Below are positions 25,509 to 36,360 of a DNA stretch of 64,000 nt, piece after piece. A model generated the notes under the pieces. That model was not told where the DNA came from. It was given only the letters and a program-made list of their open reading frames with translations, and made no database searches. This stretch comes from Sialis fuliginosa (lineage: Eukaryota > Arthropoda > Insecta > Megaloptera > Sialidae): NCBI GenBank assembly GCA_961205875.1, contig OY540818.1, forward strand, positions 15,784,761 through 15,848,760. The letters are read 5' to 3'. The position numbers and the translations under genes were made by a program. The first letter of the stretch is position 1. Each line of letters opens with the position of its first letter.

Positions 25509-26970
25509 CGGGTACAATGTGCATAATATATCACATTTTTAGTTCAATTATATATAACCCTATATTTAATCTGGTATTTCGTCAAAAATATTTGCTCACT
25601 TCTAATTTAAACCAATTGTTTATTTATTTATTTAAATACAAAATGTTAATGCATTAATTTTATGTCTGAAATTTTAACGTATAAAATAAATTTAATTAGA
25701 TTGTATTGGCAAATTGTAGTGTTATGTGTTTGTACTAAATTAACACAGTATAGCTTTTTAAATCCACGATAAATAAATATAAGTAAACATATTTTAAATG
25801 TCTAACAATTAATTTTATTTTAAGATATTCTCTTTAGATAACATTGATTGCATTGTACCACGGCATGCAATATTGTGATTTTTATTCCAATTTCACAGTC
25901 AAACTAGAAAAATGTAAATGGTGCATTTTTGCATTTTTATAACAAATATTTAAAACTACTATAGGTACAATCCAAAAAATATGGTGGACAGTAAGGAAAA
26001 TTATAAAATAATATTAAAAAACATAAATAAATTCATAAGTATTTTTATTTTAATAATTGAAATACATTATAGATTATAGATCATAGATACGTACTTATAA
26101 TAAATCTTATTAGAAAATTGTAATGTAACAAATACAAGATAAAATAAATCTACAAAAAAAACCTTCATATATGACAGTTTTTGTGTTTCTCTTGTAACAA
26201 TTACATGAACTTTACTCCATCGTTCCATTCTATTAGACTTCACTTATGACCCTTAATAAGCTCCAGAGCTTCCGGAATACCGGCAGACATCTTTCAGCTT
26301 AGTTCCGGTTTCAATACATCGAATCCTATTTAATAGTTAGTAAATGGACAGCCAAGGATATTTGGTATTTAATGTTTATAAGAATCTATTTAAAGTATCC
26401 ATAAGTACAAAGTTGTATGTATTAGCCTATACCAGTTTAAATATTTGTTTTATACTCATTGTCAGCTTAGCAAACAATAGTTACTTAAAGTTTACCTCTA
26501 AATATAAAAATTAATAATTCAGTAATAACTTAAAATGTAAGTTAATGGCTCGCCAAATCAAAAGGTATGTATCGAATAGTTAGAGCAGTAGTTCTTAACT
26601 TTTTCAAGTTACGGAACATTTTTGATTGTGAAAAAAATTGCATTGAATCATTAAGGTCATTAAACAAATAATAAAAATATGCAGAATATATTTTTTATTA
26701 AAAACTACAGTTGAAGTAATCTTTCAAAATAAGGTTTTTAGTATTTATACAGAGACGGCTTTAGAGAAAATTAAACTCCCCATTAAAATTGGAACAAATA
26801 ATCACATCTAAAAAAATTAAATTGAATTATTAACAGTTTATTTGATCTAAATCTTAAACATATAAATGATTATCAAAACTGGAGCTTCCATTGTTAATTT
26901 TTTGGAAATTTGATAAAATAACCTTATATAAATTCGATACCAAACAAGTAACTGGTAACTAACATGGACT

Positions 26971-27386
26971 AAGGTAGTGGCACCAGTCTTGGCAAGGACC
27001 CTAGTAATGGCAAATTTTTAATTAAATGTACTGAATTAGAAATATGTATATACATTTAACTGTCTTACAGAGTGATTTGATGATAATCGGTCAATAGGTG
27101 TCTTTTTTGTCGCGTAGAATTTTGTAATCATTACCAAGTGTCCATCACTTCGTGCTCATTACTGGTTTTATCTTTGCTATTACTGGAGAAAAAACATAAA
27201 CAAAATAATAGGCTATAATTAAAAAAAAAAACTATATTTGTGGACTTTGGTAATTAAATTGATTAAATAAAGAGTTACTTGTTTTATTAGTAACATGAGT
27301 TTATGAGAATTACAAAAAACAATACCATTAATCCAAAAAAAACGAAAACTTGCTCTTATAGCGGCCATAACTGGTGCCTTTACCTT
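26971..27386 (+). mobile_element. MITE family M1, full-length copy (416 bp)
   Basis: Both ends are kept: aaggtagtggcaccagtctt on the left and aactggtgcctttacctt on the right, so the terminal inverted repeat is about AAGGTANNGGCACCAGT. Related copies lie at 16635 (reverse), 21488 and 37521. No coding capacity. Superfamily undetermined. Confidence 0.8.
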
Positions 27387-27861
27387 ATATACATTTTCTT
27401 TTATATACATAACATTTTTCTTATAACCAATCCAATCATTTTTTTATCAATAGTGCCTACTTATATTTTTATGGACCATATATGTCAAAAACACAATTTT
27501 ATGTGTGCTTCTAAAATAATCACCTACATATAATTTTATTATATTTTTCCGTGGTAAACTTAAAAAACTTAATAGCATTAGAACCGGCTCTGTACATGCA
27601 CCAAGTTGGTATACGTGAATACTAAAAATAGAACAGATTTATTTTAGAAATAAACTTGCGAGTTCCATCACGCAAGGATTCTCCGATTGTGAAAGGTTCG
27701 AGTCTCGGGTGTATTGTTTAGTGGTTCCACGACTCGCCACTGCGGCGTTACTGTACCTGAACACGTGAAATATGGCATTGATATACAAGTTGATTTATTC
27801 TGAATTCTCAGTATATAAATTACTCTGTGAGTTATTGTATTTTCAATGTTAACTCAAACTT

Positions 27862-28158
27862 TATCTAGGTGCCTACATATTTTGTCGCTATATATTTAAA
27901 TAATGTTTTATTTACATAACATTATTACTATTTCACAAATTTACAGGCACGAATATTGCTTCCTCGCAATATCGAAGATACGAGAATTTTTGTTATCGTT
28001 TTAGAATGAGACAAAAAAATTGTTCTCCGATTTCAAAACTTTAAATTGATCTTTCCGTTCAGATTAAGACAAACACTTTTCATTCCGTGTCTGTCTGTCT
28101 GTCTGTCTAAGTGTGTATGTGTGCGTGTGTCTGTCCCCTGAATCCTTGTCATACTGAA
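27862..28158 (+). repeat. 297-bp direct repeat, left copy
   Basis: By eye identical over its whole length to 31654-31950: starts tatctaggtgcctacatatt and ends cttgtcatactgaa. It contains a CTGT run and R1-family sequence (gagacaaaaaaattgttctc). Left copy is followed directly by the complete hAT element; right copy continues into different sequence. The two copies flank a 3.5-kb insert. Confidence 0.95.
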
Positions 28159-28159
28159 C

Positions 28160-28853
28160 CAGAGCCGGCCTTTGCGATTCTGGCGCCCCAGGCGAGATTT
28201 TTTTTGACGCCCCCCCCCCTTTCCACCGCCACAGTGACGATCATTAAAAATTATCCGCACAAAAAAAAAAAAGCGTGAGAAAATTATCTTGTTATTAATT
28301 CATTAGTGTAATATAATAATATAATATAACATATAATTGATAAATAATATATAATATAACTAAAATTATATAAAAGATTTCTTCCTGGCTTTCATATCTG
28401 CAAAATTATCGATTGCTGTCTCAAAATTGAGGTTTGCTACAACCTTATTTTCAATTGAAAGAATAGCCAAATTATTCAACCTATCTTCTATCATAGCCGA
28501 TTGCAAATAAGTTTTTATGAATTATTTTAATTTACTAAAACTTCTTTCACCACTAGCTACACTAACCGGAATTGTTACAAGAATTAGCAAAGCCACCCAC
28601 AGATTTGGCACTGTGCTTTTCAAGTTTAGTAAAAAAATGTTTAATAAATAATTTATTTTTGATATTAAACATTTTATTAAGTAAAATGAATTATTTTGCA
28701 GAAAAAATCAAAACTATTATTCAAAAAATATATATAGCTTAAATTTGGCGCCCTAGAACAGAACATAGAAAAAAAGTTTAAAATAATTGGCGCCCCCACG
28801 AAATTAGCGCCCCAGGCTGTCGCCTGGGTCGCCTGGCCGTTCGGCCGGCCCTG
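28160..28853 (-). mobile_element. Complete 694-bp hAT element (CAGAGCCGGCC ... GGCCGGCCCTG)
   Basis: Ends are cagagccggcctttgcgatt and gttcggccggccctg, a short imperfect inverted repeat of hAT type. The 3' flank is ttttttac; the same 8 bp precede the partial second copy at 31570, which identifies TTTTTTAC as the original 8-bp target duplication. At its own 5' end only the final c of that duplication remains, followed leftward by the 297-bp repeat. It encloses a broken transposase end on the minus strand. Confidence 0.85.
28378..28625 (-). pseudogene. hAT transposase C-terminal remnant
   Basis: Minus-strand frame reads PNLWVALLILVTIPVSVASG, then ERSFSKLK, a stop, then FIKTYLQSAMIEDRLNNLAI and LSIENKVVANLNFETAIDNF. 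This is the hAT C-terminal dimerisation region, in which the SGERSFSKLK motif is characteristic (family knowledge). A TAA stop follows KLK and no upstream transposase domain exists, so the copy is dead and can only have moved with help from another element. Confidence 0.8.
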
Positions 28854-29520
28854 TTTTTTACTTATCCAAGTATTAAACCAATCTATAGATTCTAATAAAT
28901 TGAAAATTTATCAATAATGATGAACGGATGGCAAATTAAACAAAATATATTGTTACATTCATCAGAGTAACCGTTTTTTTAAATTAGAGCGAATTGTCGC
29001 TGAAGAAGTATCGTCTAATTTTTATAATACGCGTGATTTTGCTAATTAACTTTTTGTATAGTGTTTACCAGGTATGTATATTGTGATTCATATTATTTAT
29101 TTGATTTTTTTGTTTCGGTTCTGATATTTATGTAATGGTTTTTATTTGTTAACGTATGTTTACATCATGCACTTGTCGAAAGAGCAATAAAACTAAGTTT
29201 TGTTAACGAATGTACATATCCTCATTGTTTATAGTTAATAATAATTATATAATTTATAAAAATATAATTTTAATAATAAAAAAAAGGTAATATTATTCTC
29301 TCCATTATATAACAAGTGATTTTTTTAACGTAATAACTGAAATCAGATGTTTACTCTTGTAAATTTTTGAATTAACGAATTATTTTTGAATTAAGAAAAA
29401 ATGTTTTAGATACAAAATGTCGAGTATGTTATTATCTATAATTAATTCCCTATACATTTTTTTCCAACATTTATAATTTAGCCAGAAAGAAATTTTTTAT
29501 GTAATTATTTAGATTCACCT

Positions 29521-29640
29521 ACACTGTTCACTATCAGTATTACGTATAAGAAAGTCCCATGGTACCTATGGCAAACAAGCACACTGTTTAATCTCTGTAC
29601 TACGTATAAGAAAGTCCCATGACACTCATGGCAGATATTT
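29521..29640 (+). repeat. 60-bp dispersed repeat, two tandem copies
   Basis: Two units exactly 60 bp apart, each with acactgtt, ctacgtataagaaagtccca or a close variant, and an atgg core. Related to 25446-25508 and 41925-41990. Confidence 0.7.
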
Positions 29641-29820
29641 CTCCTCTGTTATGAACCATTTGAATTATAATAAAATTGCATGACGTTAACATTTGTTTAC
29701 AAAGTCAAAAAAATGAAATAAACTTTTATTTTCAAAAAAAGATTTTTTTTACTATTTTTCCCTTAAATCTAGCCTACTTCTGCTTCAAAAAATTAATATT
29801 TCGTTAAAATAAAAAAAATC

Positions 29821-31503
29821 ATGCAATTAAGGGTTAAAGATAATAGTGTAAGCTACATTTAAAAAAAAAACTGGAGTCTCCTCGATCGCGCCAAGTTGAG
29901 ATATTAACTATTCAATTTACTTCTTTGTTAGCGTATGAGTTTTAATTTGTTTTTTTAGTTTTAACTTGTTTTTAAAAAGGGAAGGAGCACGCGAAGGTCT
30001 TTAAGTGCGTGATGCTCTTAAAGATAATAGTGTAAGCTACATTTAAAAAAAAACTGGAGTCTCTTCGATCGCGCCAAGCTGAGATATTAACTATTCAATT
30101 TACTTCTTTGTTAGCGTATGAGTTTTAATTTGTTTTTTTAGTTTTAACTTGTTTTAAAAAAGGGAAGGAGCACGCGAAGGTCTTTAAGTGCGTGATGCTC
30201 TTAAAGATAATAGTGTAAGCTACATTTTAAAAAAAAACTGGAGTCTCTTCGATCGCGCCAAGCTGAGATATTAACTATTCAATTTACTTCTTTGTTAGCG
30301 TATGAGTTTTAATTTGTTTTTTTAGTTTTAACTTGTTTTTAAAAAGGGAAGGAGCACGCGAAGGTCTTTAAGTGCGTGATGCTCTTAAAGATAATAGTGT
30401 AAGCTACATTTTAAAAAAAACTGGAGTCTCTTCGATCGCGCCAAGCTGAGATATTAACTATTCAATTTACTTCTTTGTTAGCGTATGAGTTTTAATTTGT
30501 TTTTTTTAGTTTTAACTTGTTTTTAAAAAGGGAAGGAGCACGCGAAGGTCTTTAAATGCGTGATGCTCTTTAAGATAATAGTGTAAGCTACATTTTAAAA
30601 AAAAACTGGAGTCTCTTCGATCGCGCCAAGTTGAGATATTAACTATTCAATTTACTTCTTTGTTAGCGTATGAGTTTTAATTTGTTTTTTTAGTTTTAAC
30701 TTGTTTTTAAAAAGGGAAGGAGCACGCGAAGGTCTTTAAGTGCGTGATGCTCTTAAAGATAATAGTGTAAGCTACATTTTAAAAAAAAACTGGAGTCTCT
30801 TCGATCGCGCCAAGCTGAGATATTAACTATTCAATTTACTTCTTTGTTAGCGTATGAGTTTTAATTTGTTTTTTTAGTTTTAACTTGTTTTTAAAAAGGG
30901 AAGGAGCACGCGAAGGTCTTTAAGTGCGTGATGCTCTTAAAGATAATAGTGTAAGCTACATTTAAAAAAAAAACTGGAGTCTCTTCGATCGCGCCAAGCT
31001 GAGATATTAACTATTCAATTTACTTCTTTGTTAGCGTATGAGTTTTAATTTGTTTTTTTAGTTTTAACTTGTTTTTAAAAAGGGAAGGAGCACGCGAAGG
31101 TCTTTAAGTGCGTGATGCTCTTAAAGATAATAGTGTAAGCTACATTTAAAAAAAAACTGGAGTCTCTTCGATCGCGCCAAGCTGAGATATTAACTATTCA
31201 ATTTACTTCTTTGTTAGCGTATGATTTTTAATTTGTTTTTTTAGTTTTAACTTGTTTTTAAAAAGGGAAGGAGCACGCGAAGGTCTTTAAGTGCGTGATG
31301 CTCTTAAAGATAATAGTGTAAGCTACATTTAAAAAAAAACTGGAGTCTCTTCGATCGCGCCAAGCTGAGATATTAACTATTCAATTTACTTCTTTGTTAG
31401 TGTATGAGTTTTAATTTGTTTTTTTAGTTTTAACTTGTTTTTAAAAAGGGAAGTAGCACGCGAAGGTCTTTAAGTGCGTGATGCTCTTAACCCTTAATTG
31501 CAT
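29821..31503. repeat. Inverted 17-bp borders around the satellite
   Basis: atgcaattaagggttaa at 29821-29837 faces ttaacccttaattgcat at 31487-31503 as a perfect inverted pair. TTAA next to CCCTTA resembles piggyBac-type ends (TTAA target plus CCC start), but then the ends would point away from the array. No target duplication outside the pair is evident. Confidence 0.6.
29836..31490 (+). repeat. Satellite array, nine copies of a ~184-bp unit
   Basis: Units start with aaagataatagtgtaagcta at 29836, 30020, 30203, 30387, 30571, 30755, 30939, 31123 and 31306; the array ends at 31490. Spacing is 183-184 bp and copies differ by only a few bases and A-run lengths. Landmarks are gatcgcgccaagctgagata, actattcaatttacttcttt and aagggaaggagcacgcgaag. 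The end of each unit can fold (gagcacgc against gcgtgatgctc). No frame is open throughout. Flanks atgcaattaagggttaa (left) and ttaacccttaattgcat (right) are inverted. Confidence 0.97.
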
Positions 31504-31569
31504 CTTGTTAACATTCGTGAACAATGTTTTCAGAGGTATCTATTAGCAAAAATGTACAATATTTTTTAC

Positions 31570-31653
31570 CAGAGCCGGCCTTTGCGATTCTGGCGCCCCA
31601 GGCGAGATTTGTTTTGACGCCCCCCCCCCCTTTTTCCACCGCCACAGTGACGA
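31570..31653 (+). mobile_element. First 84 bp of the hAT element, truncated copy
   Basis: Starts cagagccggcctttgcgatt and stops after gccacagtgacga, where the second 297-bp repeat begins. It differs from the complete copy at 28160 by one substitution and homopolymer lengths. Preceded by ttttttac, the same 8 bp that follow the complete copy. Confidence 0.9.
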
Positions 31654-31950
31654 TATCTAGGTGCCTACATATTTTGTCGCTATATATTTAAATAATGTTT
31701 TATTTACATAACATTATTACTATTTCACAAATTTACAGGCACGAATATTGCTTCCTCGCAATATCGAAGATACGAGAATTTTTGTTATCGTTTTAGAATG
31801 AGACAAAAAAATTGTTCTCCGATTTCAAAACTTTAAATTGATCTTTCCGTTCAGATTAAGACAAACACTTTTCATTCCGTGTCTGTCTGTCTGTCTGTCT
31901 AAGTGTGTATGTGTGCGTGTGTCTGTCCCCTGAATCCTTGTCATACTGAA
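31654..31950 (+). repeat. 297-bp direct repeat, right copy
   Basis: Identical to 27862-28158 by eye. It continues rightwards as gtctgaaccgatagtaatga, the natural continuation of R1-family sequence (compare 36516-36560), so the right side represents the undisturbed host junction. Confidence 0.95.
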
Positions 31951-32330
31951 GTCTGAACCGATAGTAATGATACTTAATTATTGTTAAAGTTCTTATATAA
32001 ACTGCCATTGGTAAATCATATAATTTTCATACAATTTTATTACAAAATATTAATTCGAAATTTTGCTTAATACGTGCCTGATTGTAAAAGAATATTTTAC
32101 TACAAAGTTGTGGTCAACTTTTTTGTAGAAATTTGAATGCTCTACAAAAAAGATTCCATAAAATGTTCACGTAATATGCGCCGTTCTTAAGATATCTTGA
32201 AAAATAAATATTTTGGAATGCCACCCCACACTTCAACCAACAAACCAAGTTTCATTAATATCGGTCCATTGGTTCATGAGTTATTTGTGTGATAACACAC
32301 ACGGAAAAATAAAGTAAAAATTAGTTTTCT
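31951..32330 (+). repeat. R1-family sequence, second arm
   Basis: Carries tgctctacaaaaaagattcc, cacgtaatatgcgccgttct, aagtttcattaatatcggtc and cattggttcatgagtta, matching 560-850. Together with the end of the 297-bp repeat it forms an inward-facing pair of R1 ends. Confidence 0.6.
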
Positions 32331-32888
32331 CTTTGAAAAATGATCACATAGCTTTCCCTACCATTCGAATATTAGAAAGGAAACAGTAATAATTAATGTC
32401 TTAGACAATCTGACATCCCTGGCAATAAATTTTCAAAAGGACAAAATAGTGAAAAATATACTAGTTTTGCTTTCAAAAACGCATCTTGTTTATATCAGAA
32501 AAACGTGTTTTGGAAGCACTGCAATAAATCAATGTTTTCCTGAACAACACATTTCCCTATAGTCGAAGAGAATTAGCTTATTGTACCTAGCTGTAACAAT
32601 TTATTGCAACAAGCAAGAGTTTCCTGTGGTGAAGCATTAATTGACATTTGAATATGCATGTCCACCTGTACGGTTATGGTTCTGACAGTTGGACATTCAG
32701 TGTTCAGTCAAATCTAGTTTACATTAGCATTTGATTATAATTCATCATGGGTAATTGACTGGATGTACAAGATACTCAAACGCATCGCAAATTCATTTTC
32801 AACATGTGTGCGTAATTTTGTAATGAGTGTTATGAATCGAATAGTGACATTTTGTAGGTGGGTTTATTTAACATGCATGATACAAATA

Positions 32889-32959
32889 TTATTTGTTTGA
32901 CTATTTAAAATGTTTAATTAATTAACTATTATTGCCATAAGGGTTCCGAAGTACGTACT
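32889..32959 (+). repeat. 71-bp direct repeat, left copy
   Basis: Matches 33621-33691 at 68 of 71 positions: tatttaaaatgtttaattaa, ttaactattattgccataag and ttccgaagtacgtact. The end aagggttccgaagtacgtac is also the reverse complement of the right end of the element at 47178-47918. Confidence 0.9.
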
Positions 32960-33480
32960 CAATTTACTTCTTTGTTAGTTCATCAGTTTTAATTTGTTTT
33001 TAAAAAGGGAAGGAGGTCGCGAAGGTCTTCGGGCGCATGATACTCTTAAAGATAATAGTGTAAGCTACATTTAAAAAAAAATTGAGTCTGTAGGATCGCG
33101 CCAAGCTGAGATATTAACTATTCAATTTACTTCTTTGTTAGTTTGAGTTTTAATTTGTTTTTAAAAAGGGAAGGAGGTCGCAAGGGTCTTTGGGCGCGTG
33201 ATACTCTTAAAGATAATAATGTCAGCTACATTTAAAAAAAATTGAGACTGTAGGATCGCGCCAAGCTGAGATATTAACTATTCAATTTACTTATTTATTA
33301 GTTTATGAGTTTTAATTTGTTTTTAAAAAGGGAAGGAGGTCGCGAGGGTCTTTAAGTGCGTGATACTCTTAAAGATAATAGTGTCAGCTACATTTAAAAA
33401 AAATTGAGACTCTAGGATCGCGCCAAGCTGAGATATTAACTATTCAATTTACTTCTTGAAGAAGGAGGTCTCGACGGTCT
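32960..33480 (+). repeat. Diverged short satellite array (161-bp units)
   Basis: Three repeats of aaagataat-start at 33048, 33209 and 33371, spacing 161-162 bp, plus partial units at both ends. Same family as 29836-31490 (gatcgcgccaagctgagata, aagggaaggag), but units lack a ~22-bp stretch (a second ttagttttaacttg/tttt) and carry many substitutions. Units are less alike than in the large array. Confidence 0.9.
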
Positions 33481-33620
33481 TCGGGATGTCCATCAACTTA
33501 GTGAAACAACTTCCGAAAAAAGAATTGCCATTATGCCAAGAATTTACCACTTTTTTGCCGTTAATTAGTTGTGAAATTAAAAAAATTTCCACTCTTTTAT
33601 TATTTATTATTTTATTATTA

Positions 33621-33691
33621 TTATTTGATTGACTATTTAAAATGTTTAATTAATTAACTATTATTGCCATAAGAGTTCCAAAGTACGTACT
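33621..33691 (+). repeat. 71-bp direct repeat, right copy
   Basis: Near-identical to 32889-32959; together they bracket 661 bp that includes the short satellite array. The right copy continues acgtggactgtttggagcca. Confidence 0.9.
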
Positions 33692-34429
33692 ACGTGGACT
33701 GTTTGGAGCCACTTAAAGCTACATTTTTTAGTGTCAGATTCTACCAAATAGGTGCATATTTGTCGGAATTATGCCCGAAAATACATAAAAAAAATTTAAG
33801 TCCATGGTTAGATTCTGATAAAATTTAAATAGGACCTCCTCGGGAGTATACTTTTTCAAACAAACAAAAAAACGTCAAAATCTGTGCATATTTGACAGAG
33901 TTATACCCGAACATATATTTTTTTAAGTCGGTTAATAATTAAGTATATTTTAATTCAAATCAATGTAAAACAAGAATGTTATTGTATATTATTTGTATAA
34001 TTTACACGACTTCCTGTAAGTAAAAATATTAATAGCCAGTTTGATATCTCATGAAAATATTAATAGTATAATGTTTTAGTGTTAATTTTGAGGAAATTCT
34101 ATTTTATAGACGCATAAAAATGCGATAACAACTCTAATTAATAGCTAAGTTATGAGAGTCTCTTCTCTTGAAGTGCTTATAATGTATTATATTTATACAA
34201 CCTTTACATAAAACTTAATAAATTTTACAATAAAGAAGACCGCATAAAGGTAGATAAAAGTTTTCCAATATAAAGAAAGTTAGATGTAGATTATATACCA
34301 TCATCTTTGAACATAAAGTTGAACTTTATTGAATAACATACATGTTACTCAAACAAGATAGCCACATAAATTTATGAATGAAGATATTAATATATTTATA
34401 CATATCATACATACCTATTGAATGTACTG
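33692..34429. other. No gene seen; AT-rich intron sequence
   Basis: Apart from repeated phrases (tgcatatttgtcggaattat, gcatatttgacagagttata) that suggest an old internal duplication at 33750-33930, nothing recognisable. Confidence 0.4.
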
Positions 34430-35095
34430 TAGAGTTGGGCATTTTAGTTCATGACAGAGAACTCTCCCTATAGTTCAGTGGTCTTTAATGAACTAGTTCG
34501 TTCTTCTAGTTCATAGAATTTTTTTCCGGATTATACGATGACAATTTATTGATTTAGATATATTGGATTGTTCAATTAGTAATTTTGTATATTTTTTTTT
34601 CGTCTATAGAAATGCAAACTGCTGCAATTTTGAATTCGTTATTAATTTATAGACAAGATCGATATTTTTAAATGTGTACATATATTTGCAATAATCTTTT
34701 TTTTTTTAATCGAACCCATATATATGAAAATTTTTAAACATATTCATTATTTATTGTAGGTATAGTAATTTAAGCAATATATTTAAATTCCATTAAAATC
34801 TGCGACATTCCTTTTTGTTGATTATCATAAAGTAATATAAAAATCACGTGCTTTTAACAGACATATTGCATTCATGTATCTTTAATAAAATAAATTCAAA
34901 ATTGGTAATAAAGTATTGAAAACGTAAATTATTAAACATAAAAATTGTACAATCTCATTTTTAGAACAGTGTATTTAAAGTGTATCAGAAACTATTGAAC
35001 TAAAAGAGCGGAGCACATACGAACTAGTTCCTCTAGTTCTCGTATGGGAGTGCTCTTTTGAACTAGTTCGTTCGTGAACTACACAAGTCTAATGT
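34430..35095. mobile_element. Fold-back element with gaactagttc motifs
   Basis: The left part has gttgggcattttagttcatg and aatgaactagttcgttcttc; the right part has acgaactagttcctctagtt, tttgaactagttcgttcgtg and aactacacaagtc. Terminal parts are inverted (gttgggcattttagttca against tgaactacacaagtc). Long AT-rich interior without coding sequence. This resembles insect elements rich in GAACGAAC motifs; superfamily not set. Confidence 0.5.
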
Positions 35096-35320
35096 ACTGT
35101 ATCTATCTATTATATAAATTAAACACTTATATGTTGTATATATACAATTACATATTATATTTCATATACCTACGTTAAGAGTGTATATATAAAAAAATGA
35201 AACCGTTAAAATGATCGAACAGAATAAAGCAATTTGATATTCGTTGTACAAAGGGTTTCTTGGTGGATTGCATTATACTCACATAAATGTACAACACCAC
35301 TCACATGATTGATTGTTTAG

Positions 35321-35423
35321 GACTTACACCAAATCTGTTGATGGATCGACGCACTACTGCAGCATCAGTGACCTCGGATAGGTTATTTTCTACAACAGTC
35401 GGTCATATTGGTCCATACAGCGT
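35321..35423 (+). pseudogene. Possible hAT transposase fragment (DRLFST motif)
   Basis: One + frame is open for about 34 codons in sequence that is clearly less AT-rich: LTPNLLMDRRTTAASVTSDR followed by LFSTTVGHIGPYSV and a stop. ASVTSDRLFSTTVGHI resembles the SVPSERLFSTAG block of hAT dimerisation domains (family knowledge), so a transposon relic is most likely. A gttgattgtttag-like acceptor precedes it and a GTGAGA donor at 35424 would give phase 2, matching exon A. A small Ih exon therefore cannot be fully excluded, though it does not resemble the known sequence before S1. Confidence 0.35.
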
Positions 35424-35429
35424 GTGAGA

Positions 35430-36360
35430 TATTTTTTTTAAAATGATACAATTTTTTTTAACTATTGATACACATTGGATAGATAATTTTCATTTCACAT
35501 AATACATATAACTAGAGGTGAAATTCTGTCCGGAATTCACTTCTAATATCACTATTATATTTTAAATATAAAAACATAGATTATTATCTTAAATTAATAT
35601 AATATTATATAAATGGCATTTCTTTAAGAAAATACATTCAATTATAAAAATTGTTTTCTACATATTCTGTAATTTTTACAGCTTCGTAAAACTATTTGTA
35701 TAGCTATATCTTCGTTAAATTATTTGTATAGCATACGTTCTTTTCGCTCGAATGACGTTAAAATATTCACTTTAATTCTACATCGTGAGTTCCGGTCGAA
35801 ATTCTGATACACCTCTATATATGTTAACATTGGCATAATAAAGAAAGTTTAACTTCAATTCAAAAATTCATTAATATATTTAAATGTCTGATTAATTATT
35901 TTGAATTAAATTTAAAATGGAGCAAGCTTGTCTCTCTGTATAAATATATGTTACTACTAAAGATCTGCTATTGATTCTATACTTACGGAAGTTATTGTTA
36001 TTAACAAATCGTTAATAGAGTTCTATGTCGCCGGAAAAACACGACTCAATACAATCTCATTAAATATGTATACATTCATTAAGGTTAAAGCTTTCATTGA
36101 TTGCGAACATACTCTTTTATTTGATTTCCGTTTCATTCTTCCTATTTTTAATATAAATTTTCGTGGATTTAAAATATCGAAATTTTTATTTTTAATTATA
36201 AATTCGATAATTTTTGTTCTAGTACACGTAAATAAAATTTTAATATGAAAAAAAAATTATTTCGCAATTTATCCCTTCGAGTATAAAAATAAAATCTTTT
36301 ATGTATCCCGTAGGAAATTGCGCAAACTAATTAATTATTATTTTATAATGTGTGCAGGTA
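35430..36360. other. No gene seen; AT-rich intron sequence
   Basis: A weak near-repeat (tgtatagctatatcttcgtt / tgtatagcatacgttctttt) around 35690-35740; otherwise nothing. Confidence 0.4.

Noticed and set aside
27640-27745. tRNA or tRNA-derived SINE suggested by ggttcgagtctcggg
   Set aside because: Only a B-box-like string; no A box, acceptor stem or cloverleaf could be drawn.
29836-31490. CRISPR-like array
   Set aside because: Units are contiguous 184-bp tandem repeats without alternating variable spacers, in a eukaryotic intron.
35321-35423. Candidate Ih exon just upstream of exon A
   Set aside because: Phase fits, but the peptide does not look like the conserved segment before S1 and the DRLFST block fits a hAT transposase better; kept only as a low-confidence pseudogene.
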